Below are positions 58,157 to 64,000 of a DNA stretch of 64,000 bases, piece after piece (positions within the stretch are counted from its first letter, which is position 1; each line of letters opens with the position of its first letter). The position numbers and the translations under genes are program-made. The notes below the pieces were generated by a model. It made no database searches, was not told the DNA's origin, and saw only the letters and a list, made by a program, of their open reading frames with translations. Source of the stretch: Streptosporangiaceae bacterium (lineage in GTDB: Bacteria; Actinomycetota; Actinomycetes; Streptosporangiales; Streptosporangiaceae). The stretch spans positions 20,244 through 84,243 of the forward strand of contig JAICYD010000013.1 of NCBI GenBank assembly GCA_025934375.1, written 5' to 3'.

Positions 58157-59269
58157 TCAGTGCTCGTGGATGATGACGCCGCGAATGTTGCGGCCCGCCA
58201 TCATGTCCTCGTATCCCTGGTTGACCTGGTCGAGCGTGTACCGGGTGGTGATCAGCTCATCCAGCTTGATCTTGCCCGCCTTGTACAGGCCCAGGATCCG
58301 GGGGATGTCATCGAACGGGTTCGACGAGCCGAACAGTGCCCCCTGGATCCGCTTCTCGAACAGGGTCAGCAGGGAGCCGGAGATGTGCACCGTCTGCTTG
58401 GCCGGGTTGGCGAGGCCGGTGATGACGACGATCCCGCGCTTGCGGATGGCGTCGAAGGCCGCGGTGACGACCTCCTCGGTCACCACGCCCATCGTGATCA
58501 GCGCCTGGTCCGCGCCGACGCCCTCGGTGAGCTCCAAGACGAGCGCGGCGGCTTCCTCGGCGGACGCGGCGGCGTGGGTGGCGCCGAGCTTGAGGGCGGT
58601 CTCCCGCTTGAACGCGACCGGGTCCACGGCGATGACGCAGCGGGCCCCCGCGTGCGCGGCGCCCTGGATCGAGTTGATGCCGACCCCGCCGACGCCGTAG
58701 ACGACCGTGGTGTCGCCGGGCCGGACCTCGCCGGCGTTGACGGCGGTGCCGAAGCCGGTGGGCACCCCGCAGCCGACCAGCGCCGCGACGTCGAACGGCA
58801 GGTCGTCGTCGACCTTGACCGTGGACGCCTCGGAGAAGACCGCGTACTGAGAGAACGTGCCGAGCAGGCACATCTGGCCGAAGTCGGTGCCGCCCTCGTG
58901 GTAGCGGTACGTGCCGTCCGGCAGGGAGTTGTCCAGCAAGAGCCGGCCAAGGTCGCACAGGTTGGTCATGCCGCGCGCGCAGAACCGGCACTTGCCGCAG
59001 ACGGGGAGGAAGGAGCCGACAACGTGGTCGCCCGGCTTGAGCCGCTCGACGCCGGGGCCGACCCGCTCGACCACGCCGGCGCCCTCGTGGCCGCCCACGA
59101 TCGGATACCGGACGGGGATGTCGCCGGTGCGCAGGTGATCGTCGGAGTGGCACAGGCCCGAGGCCTCCATCCGGACGAGGACCTCGCCCGTCTTCGGCTC
59201 GTCAAGGTCGAGCTCGACGATCTCGAAGTCCTTGCCGACATCCCGCAGCACTGCGGCTCGCGTCTTCAT
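58157..59269 (-). CDS. NDMA-dependent-type zinc alcohol dehydrogenase (Rxyl_3153 family), probable mycofactocin client
   Basis: ATG at 59269 has GGAGGATGTGC directly upstream; frames to 59398 are not needed. The 370-residue enzyme has catalytic-zinc residues (GLCHSDDHL, GGHEGAGVVE), a structural zinc knuckle CGKCRFCARGMTNLC, and a nucleotide motif GVGGVGINSIQGAAHAG. Sequence blocks such as LLLDNSLPDGTYRYHEGGTDF and FGSSNPFDDIPRILGLYKAGKIKLDELIT match the Rxyl_3153 NDMA-dependent family, whose members re-oxidise a tightly bound NAD(H) with mycofactocin. Proximity (5 kb) to the mft genes supports this. Confidence 0.88.
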   Translation of the reverse strand: MKTRAAVLRDVGKDFEIVELDLDEPKTGEVLVRMEASGLCHSDDHLRTGDIPVRYPIVGGHEGAGVVERVGPGVERLKPGDHVVGSFLPVCGKCRFCARGMTNLCDLGRLLLDNSLPDGTYRYHEGGTDFGQMCLLGTFSQYAVFSEASTVKVDDDLPFDVAALVGCGVPTGFGTAVNAGEVRPGDTTVVYGVGGVGINSIQGAAHAGARCVIAVDPVAFKRETALKLGATHAAASAEEAAALVLELTEGVGADQALITMGVVTEEVVTAAFDAIRKRGIVVITGLANPAKQTVHISGSLLTLFEKRIQGALFGSSNPFDDIPRILGLYKAGKIKLDELITTRYTLDQVNQGYEDMMAGRNIRGVIIHEH

Positions 59270-59446
59270 GCACATCCTCCAGGGAAAACTACGCAGTTCG
59301 CTGGCCATCTTCCGCCTCATGGTGACGCAGGTCACTGGGATGCGCAACAACTCGGCCCCCCATAACTTGTGCTGCCGCCCGGCACAAAGACCCCTCAAGT
59401 TTCTCCATTTAACGACACCGGTCGCCGCCGGTGAGTCGAACCGCCC

Positions 59447-60616
59447 TCAGGGGCGGTAGACCTCCAGGTCAGTGGCCTTGACGCTGAGCCATACCCGGCT
59501 ACCGGGGCCCAGCGACAACTCCGCGACGGCCGCCGCGGTGACGTCCACGAAGGCGTCCGGCTTCCCGCGCAGGTCCAGCCGCACCCGGTCGGCCAGCAAG
59601 GTGAGCCCGGCCACCCGCGCGGGCCACACGTTGCGGGCGCTGATGCCATGGGGCGGCTCGGTGCCGACCACGATCGCCGACGGCCGCACGGCGATAAGAA
59701 CCCTGCGGCCCGGGGGGGCGAACGGAATATCCCCTCGTGCCCCCTGGGGCCTGCCCGATGGACAGGCGTTGATACCGGGCAGGCCTTCCTCGTCGGCCGG
59801 CAGGGAACCGGGGACGGTGAACGCGCCGCCGCCGTCCACGGTGACGGTGGCCGGCTCGCCAGCGGCGCTGGCCAGGCTCCCGGAGTACAGGTTCAGCCCG
59901 ACCAGCCGGGCGACGTACTCGGTGGCGGGCTGGCGGGCGACCCGCGCGGGCGGCCCGTCCTGGACGACCTTGCCGTCCTCGAGGACGAGCAGCCGGTCGG
60001 CCAGCACGAGGGCCTCCAGCGGGTCGTGGGTGACCAGCAGGCACGGGCCGGGGAAGTCGGCCAGGTGCTGGCGCAACTCGGCCTGCACCTCCAGCCGGGT
60101 CCTGGCGTCCAGCGCCGACATGGGCTCATCGAGCAGCAGCAACTCCGGCTGGCCGGCCAGCGCGCGGGCCAGGGCGACCCGCTGCGCCTGCCCGCCGGAC
60201 AACTGCGCGGGCTTGCGGCCGGCCAGGTCGGCGATGCCGAGCCGGGCTAGCCACTCGCGGGCGGCCGCCCGCCCGGCAGCCCTCCCCATGCCGCGAGCGC
60301 GCGGCCCGAACGCCACGTTCTCGGTGACGGTCAGGTGCGGGAACAGCCGGTAGTCCTGGAACACGTAGCCGACTGGCCGCTGCGCCGCCTGGGTGAAGGT
60401 GCCCGCGGCGGCGTCGTCGAGGACCGTCCCGCCCAGGCTGATGCGGCCGGTGGCCACCGGGGCGAGCCCGGCCAGTGCCCGCAGCAAGGTGGTCTTGCCG
60501 GACCCGTTCGGGCCCAGGACCCCGAGCACCTGGCCGGGCGGGACCGTGACGTCCAGCGTGAGGGTGAACCCGCCCCGCCGCACGGCCGCCTCGACCAGCA
60601 GCGTCAGGTCAGCCAT
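59447..60616 (-). CDS. modC: Molybdate ABC transporter ATPase ModC
   Basis: ATG 60616 gives a 389-residue ATPase: Walker A GPNGSGKTTLLR, signature LSGGQAQRVALARAL, Walker B LLLLDEPMSALD, and C-terminal TOBE-like domains ending ATDLEVYRP. An insert of about 30 residues between the TOBE halves (around 280-310) is encoded by a hairpin-bearing segment at 59748-59785 (10-bp arms GGCCTGCCCG/CGGGCAGGCC). The start lies 8 bases before the 17-bp repeats between modB and modC. Confidence 0.9.
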   Translation of the reverse strand: MADLTLLVEAAVRRGGFTLTLDVTVPPGQVLGVLGPNGSGKTTLLRALAGLAPVATGRISLGGTVLDDAAAGTFTQAAQRPVGYVFQDYRLFPHLTVTENVAFGPRARGMGRAAGRAAAREWLARLGIADLAGRKPAQLSGGQAQRVALARALAGQPELLLLDEPMSALDARTRLEVQAELRQHLADFPGPCLLVTHDPLEALVLADRLLVLEDGKVVQDGPPARVARQPATEYVARLVGLNLYSGSLASAAGEPATVTVDGGGAFTVPGSLPADEEGLPGINACPSGRPQGARGDIPFAPPGRRVLIAVRPSAIVVGTEPPHGISARNVWPARVAGLTLLADRVRLDLRGKPDAFVDVTAAAVAELSLGPGSRVWLSVKATDLEVYRP

Positions 60617-60623
60617 GGGGCAC

Positions 60624-60691
60624 CACCGCTCATTGGACGACACCGCTCATTGGACGACACCGCTCATTGGACGACACCGCTCATTGGACGA
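60624..60691. repeat. Four perfect 17-bp tandem repeats spanning the modB stop
   Basis: CACCGCTCATTGGACGA occurs at 60624, 60641, 60658 and 60675. On the minus strand the modB stop (60681-60683) is in the first-translated unit; each unit contains a TGA and an ATG in different frames, so the units also repeat a stop-start (ATGA) cassette between modB and modC. Confidence 0.9.
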
Positions 60692-61631
60692 CACTGCCGC
60701 GTATCCAGCGCTCGCGCAGCGAGACGAGCACGGTGATCGAGACCACCAGCAGGATCAGGCTGAGCGCGATGGCGGCGTCGGGGTCGTTCTCCAGCGCGTA
60801 GTACACCGCGATCGGCATCGTCTCGGTCTTTCCGGGGAAGCTGCCGGCGAACGTGATCGTCGCGCCGAATTCCCCGAGCGCCCGTGCCCAGCACAGCACC
60901 GCGCCGGCCGCCAGGGACGGGGCCACCAGCGGCAGCGTGACCCGCCGGAAGATGGTCATCCGGCCCGCGCCCAGCGTCGCCGCCGCCTCTTCGAATCCCT
61001 GGTCGGCGGAGCGCAGCGCCCCCTCGACGGTGATGACAAGGAACGGCATCGCCACGAACGTCTCGGCCAGCACGACCGCCAGGGGCGAGAACGGGATCGT
61101 CAGCCCGAACCACTCATCCAGGTAGCGGCCGATGAAGCCCGTGCGGCCCAGCGCCAGCAGGAGGGCCACGCCGCCGACGACCGGCGGCAGCACCAGCGGC
61201 AGCGTCACCAGCGCGCGCAGCAGGGGCCGCCCGGGGAACCGGGCCCGCGCCAGCACCCACGCCAGCGGGACGCCGATGACGATGCAGGCGCCGGTGGACA
61301 CCGTGGCCGTCCACAAGGACAGGGTCAGCGCCTGCACCGCGTCCGCGCTCGCGAGGGCGGGGCCGAGCCTGCCCCACGGGGCGTGCCTAACGAGCCCGGC
61401 CAGCGGCAGCACCAGGAACGCGACGGCGATGACGGCGGGCACCAGCAGCGGGGCGGGCACCGACAGCCGCCCCCCGGCGGTCGCGGGGGAGGCACCGCGC
61501 CCGGTGAGCCTGGCCCGCTCGCGGGGACTCAATCTCCTGGGGGGCGCAAACCAGCCCCCCAGACCCCCGGGCCGGCCACCGCGCGGCGCTCCCGCGTTCA
61601 CCGCGAGGCCCCTGCCGCGCAAGCCCCGCAC
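60681..61631 (-). CDS. modB: Molybdate ABC transporter permease ModB
   Basis: Six helices (for example LLVPAVIAVAFLVLPLAGLV, SLILLVVSITVLVSL) and the permease EAA motif FEEAAATLGAGRMTIFRRVTLPLVAPSL. The N-terminal ~55 residues (Pro/Arg/Gly-rich GGLGGWFAPPRRLSPRERARL) are encoded by copy D of the palindromic element, so the start is doubtful; GTG at 61460 is a better candidate. Stop lies inside the repeat described at 60624. Confidence 0.9.
   Translation of the reverse strand: MRGLRGRGLAVNAGAPRGGRPGGLGGWFAPPRRLSPRERARLTGRGASPATAGGRLSVPAPLLVPAVIAVAFLVLPLAGLVRHAPWGRLGPALASADAVQALTLSLWTATVSTGACIVIGVPLAWVLARARFPGRPLLRALVTLPLVLPPVVGGVALLLALGRTGFIGRYLDEWFGLTIPFSPLAVVLAETFVAMPFLVITVEGALRSADQGFEEAAATLGAGRMTIFRRVTLPLVAPSLAAGAVLCWARALGEFGATITFAGSFPGKTETMPIAVYYALENDPDAAIALSLILLVVSITVLVSLRERWIRGSVVQ
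61537..61575. repeat. Dispersed GC-rich palindromic element, copy D
   Basis: CTGGGGGGC-GCAAACCA-GCCCCCCAG is a near-perfect inverted repeat followed by CCCCCGGG. It matches the reverse complement of copy A at 31841-31921 (CTGGGGGGC...AAACCA...). It lies in the doubtful 5' part of modB. Confidence 0.7.
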
Positions 61632-61666
61632 GCCGTCAGCCGCATCCCGCGCCCATCATGGCGGAG

Positions 61667-62509
61667 TCACGGTGCCTCGAACTTGTCCGCCGTCAGCACC
61701 GCCTGCCCGGCGTCGGACAGGACATAGGCCTCGAACGCCTGGGCCAGCGTCAGGTTGGCGCTCTTGCTGAGGGCGGCGATCGGGTACTCGGTGGAGGCGT
61801 TGACGGAGTCCGGGATGGTGATGTCCTTGACCTTGGCCCGGGCCGCGTTGACGTCGGTCACGTACACCACCCCGGCGTCCACGTTCCCGAGCTCTACCTG
61901 CGTCAGGACCGACTTGACGTCCGGCTGCAGCGTCACCGGCTTGACGGTGACCCTGGCGTTGGTGAAGACCTTGGCGGCGACGGACCCGCACGGCACCTGC
62001 GGCTGGCACAGCGCCACCTTAACCGACGACTTGCCCAGGTCGGCGACCCCGGTAACGTGGCCTGGGTTGGCCGGCGGCACGGCGATCTCCATCACGTTCT
62101 TGACGAAGTTCGTCGAGCCGGTCGCGTAGCCCGCCGACACGACCTGCGTCATGTTCTTCGGCGAGGCCGAGGCGAACACGTCGGCCGGCGCCCCGCTGGT
62201 GATCTGCGTGGCCAGCGTCGAGCTCGCGCCGAAGCTGAACGTCACCTTCGTCCCTGGGTTGGCCGCCTCGAACTGCTGGCCGAGCGTGCTGAACGCCTCC
62301 TTCAGCGACGAGGCCGCGAACACGGTGATCGACCCCGACACGGCCGGGGAGGAAGAGGCGGACGCCGACGTGGCGGCGGGCGCGGAGCCGGTCGCCGCCG
62401 GGGCGGAGGCGCCGCTGCCCGAGGAGGTGCCTGAGGAGCAGGCGGCCAGCGTGACGGCAGTGATAGAGGCAAGCCCGAGGGCCATTGTAGTAACAGTGAT
62501 ACGACGCAT
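61667..62509 (-). CDS. modA: Molybdate-binding lipoprotein ModA
   Basis: The 280-residue protein starts MRRITVTTMALGLASITAVTLAACSSG with lipobox LAAC, a Gly/Ser/Ala-rich linker, then the type II periplasmic-binding fold ITVFAASSLKEAFSTLGQQFEAANPGTKVTFSFGASSTLATQI (oxyanion-binding serines) and GNVDAGVVYVTDVNAA. It binds molybdate or tungstate outside the membrane for ModBC. It ends 35 bp before modB. Confidence 0.93.
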   Translation of the reverse strand: MRRITVTTMALGLASITAVTLAACSSGTSSGSGASAPAATGSAPAATSASASSSPAVSGSITVFAASSLKEAFSTLGQQFEAANPGTKVTFSFGASSTLATQITSGAPADVFASASPKNMTQVVSAGYATGSTNFVKNVMEIAVPPANPGHVTGVADLGKSSVKVALCQPQVPCGSVAAKVFTNARVTVKPVTLQPDVKSVLTQVELGNVDAGVVYVTDVNAARAKVKDITIPDSVNASTEYPIAALSKSANLTLAQAFEAYVLSDAGQAVLTADKFEAP

Positions 62510-62551
62510 TCATGACTCCTTGCGTGTCGCGTCAACTCGGTGCGGGGTCTG

Positions 62552-62962
62552 CTACGGACGGGGGATCTCGACCGACACGTTGGTCGACTTGACGGCGGCG
62601 ATGGCCAGCACCCCGGGTTCCAGTGCGAGCTCGTCGGCGGCCTCGCGGCTCAGCAGCGACACGAACCGGTGCGTGCCCGCCTGGATCTCCACCTGGGCCA
62701 TCACCGTGTCCTTGATCACTCGGGTTACCAGGCCGGGGAAGCGGTTGCGCAGCGACTGGCCCCCCGGGCCGCTGGCCTCGGCCGGGTGGGCGGCTCCCTC
62801 CGCGCGCTCTTGAGCGAACCGGGCGAGGCTGGCCCCGTCCACGGCCAGCCGCCCGGAACCGTCGTCGGCCTGGTCGATCCGCTCCGCTTCCACCCAGCGC
62901 CGCATGGTGTCATCGCTGACCCCCAGGAGGGTGGCAGCTTCCTTGATCCGGAACGTCGGCAC
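62552..62962 (-). CDS. HTH-TOBE (Mop) molybdate-responsive regulator
   Basis: The 136-residue protein has an N-terminal MerR-like/excisionase HTH (RIKEAATLLGVSDDTMRRWVEAERI) and a C-terminal Mop/TOBE domain (SLRNRFPGLVTRVIKDTVMAQVEIQAGTHRFVSLLSREAADELAL). TOBE domains bind molybdate, so it likely senses it and controls the mod operon. It is the first gene of the operon, 42 bp before modA. Confidence 0.88.
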   Translation of the reverse strand: MPTFRIKEAATLLGVSDDTMRRWVEAERIDQADDGSGRLAVDGASLARFAQERAEGAAHPAEASGPGGQSLRNRFPGLVTRVIKDTVMAQVEIQAGTHRFVSLLSREAADELALEPGVLAIAAVKSTNVSVEIPRP

Positions 62963-63103
62963 GACGTGACTTTAACGCACTTGCGGGAGAATAGGAACAG
63001 ATCATCCGTGCCTGCGCCACCCCGAGCCGGGATTGCACCGCATTCGCGACGCGACGCGCTGACCGCCGGGCGACCTGCCCGCTGGCCGCGGTAACCGCGG
63101 CGA

Positions 63104-64000
63104 TTACTGGCCGCCCAGGGCCGCTTCCGCGAAGCGGTCCAGGCCCCAGGCCAGGTCCTCCTCGGTGATGACGAGCGGTGGAGCGAGCCGGATCGTGGAG
63201 CCGTGCGTCTCCTTGGCCAGCACCCCGAGGGTGGCCAGCTGCTCGCAGACGGCCCGCCCCGATCGCGTCCTGAACGTCACGCCAGCCCACAGTCCCCGGC
63301 CCGACACGCCGGATACCGCGGCGGCTGGCAGCGACGCTAGCCGCCGGTGGAAGGCCGCCCCCAGGGAAGCCGACCGCGCCTGGTACTCGCCCGTCGCCAG
63401 CATCGCGATCACCTCCCGGGCCACCGCGCACGCCAGCGGGTTACCGCCGAACGTCGACCCGTGCTGCCCGGGCCGGAGCACCCCGAGCACGCGACGGGCG
63501 GACACCATCGCCGAGACCGGCACGATACCGCCGCCGAGCGCCTTTCCCAGCAGGTAGGCGTCCGGGATCACGTCCTCGGCCGCGCACGCGAACGTGGCGC
63601 CCGCCCGCCCCAGCCCGGACTGGATCTCGTCGGCGATCATCAGCGCGCCCGCTGACGTGCACAGCGCCCGTACCCCAGCGAGGAACCCGGGTGGCGGGAC
63701 GACCACCCCGGCCTCGCCCTGAATCGGCTCGATGAGGACGGCCACGATCCGCGCGGCGAGCTCATCGAAGACCGAAGCCAGCGCGGCGAGGTCGCCGTAC
63801 GGGACGGACGCGAACCCGGGCGCGTACGGCCCGAACCCCGCGCGCGCGTCCGGGTCGGACGAGAACGACACCACCGTGGTGGTGCGCCCGTGGAAGTTGC
63901 CATCGAACACCACGATCAGCGCCTCGTCGCGCGGAACCCCGCGGACCTCATAGCCCCACTTGCGCGCCACCTTGACCGCCGTCTCGACCGCCTCGACCCC
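63104..64000 (-). CDS. rocD: Ornithine aminotransferase-like class III aminotransferase, 5' end beyond window
   Basis: The frame is open to the right edge (GVEAVETAVKVARKWG precedes GTG 63970). PLP-site motifs: NFHGRTTTVVSFS, IVAVLIEPIQGEAGVVVPPPGFL, MIADEIQSGLGRAG and PLP lysine in YLLGKALGGGIVPVSA, then GQHGSTFGGNPLACAVA. This matches ornithine-oxo-acid transaminase. Only about 299 residues are visible, so the gene is incomplete here. Confidence 0.88.
   Translation of the reverse strand, partial: GVEAVETAVKVARKWGYEVRGVPRDEALIVVFDGNFHGRTTTVVSFSSDPDARAGFGPYAPGFASVPYGDLAALASVFDELAARIVAVLIEPIQGEAGVVVPPPGFLAGVRALCTSAGALMIADEIQSGLGRAGATFACAAEDVIPDAYLLGKALGGGIVPVSAMVSARRVLGVLRPGQHGSTFGGNPLACAVAREVIAMLATGEYQARSASLGAAFHRRLASLPAAAVSGVSGRGLWAGVTFRTRSGRAVCEQLATLGVLAKETHGSTIRLAPPLVITEEDLAWGLDRFAEAALGGQ

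Noticed and set aside
60624..60691. CRISPR array
   Set aside because: The four 17-bp units are directly adjacent with no spacers, and no cas genes are present.

Overview
The window is high-GC actinobacterial DNA. Codon use is strongly G/C-biased throughout, and the gene families are typical of filamentous or mycelial actinomycetes: DrrAB-type exporter, DUF3040 protein, F420/PPOX-type protein, isochorismate synthase, mycofactocin genes, ECF41-type sigma factor, many MFS pumps. A streptosporangial-type actinomycete would fit, but the genus cannot be fixed from the sequence. No rRNA, tRNA, CRISPR array or transposase was recognised.

Region 1 (1 to about 24.3 kb, possibly to 26.4 kb) looks like the end of a biosynthetic gene cluster that continues to the left. 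It holds an antibiotic-biosynthesis-monooxygenase (ABM) protein, two aromatic-polyketide-type FAD hydroxylases, a gamma-glutamyl hydrolase-like amidotransferase, an MMPL exporter, a halogenase-like flavoprotein, an O-methyltransferase-fold protein, a cation/H+ antiporter and a secreted ScyD/ScyE-type propeller. At its core (7.3-15.5 kb) is a glutamine-synthetase homologue, an amidase, an adenylosuccinate-lyase homologue and a GNAT acetyltransferase, together with a 2x[4Fe-4S] ferredoxin, a DUF3050 (heme-oxygenase-like) protein and an unrecognised protein of about 632 residues. The four-enzyme combination is the one shared by the fosfazinomycin and kinamycin/lomaiviticin pathways, where acetylhydrazine is built and carried on glutamate. 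I therefore predict a hydrazine- or diazo-bearing, possibly halogenated, aromatic polyketide. This is the most interesting system in the window. A sub-block at 20.7-24.3 kb carries an ECF41-type sigma factor with a candidate self-promoter and two carboxymuconolactone-decarboxylase-like proteins with degenerate active sites.

Region 2 (24.5-48.1 kb) is mostly housekeeping or accessory: a DrrAB-like ABC exporter, a lone fabD, a PhyH dioxygenase, a methyltransferase, isochorismate synthase, an ArsR regulator, a radical SAM protein interrupted by a 341-residue intein exactly at its iron-sulfur motif, two DHA2 MFS pumps, an FmdB zinc-ribbon protein, an aldehyde dehydrogenase, a PucR regulator translationally coupled to a homocysteine methyltransferase/MTHFR-like protein, and two Tat-exported proteins.

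Region 3 (48.2-53.4 kb) is a rearranged mycofactocin locus: mftE and mftR on the minus strand, mftA-B-C and mftF on the plus strand, with mftD missing. Where mftD would be expected there is a 51-bp direct duplication around a 22-bp perfect hairpin. An NDMA-dependent-type alcohol dehydrogenase, a likely mycofactocin client, lies 5 kb away.

Region 4 (53.4-64 kb) holds a MOSC-reductase-ferredoxin fusion, a MarR regulator divergent from a decayed MFS gene, a LON-domain protein, a VOC protein, a molybdate ABC transporter operon (HTH-TOBE regulator, modA, modB, modC) with a 17-bp tandem repeat across the modB stop codon, and the C-terminal part of an ornithine-aminotransferase-like gene running off the right edge.

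A family of GC-rich palindromic elements recurs at 31.8, 40.0, 41.8, 58.1 and 61.5 kb, sometimes inside reading frames.
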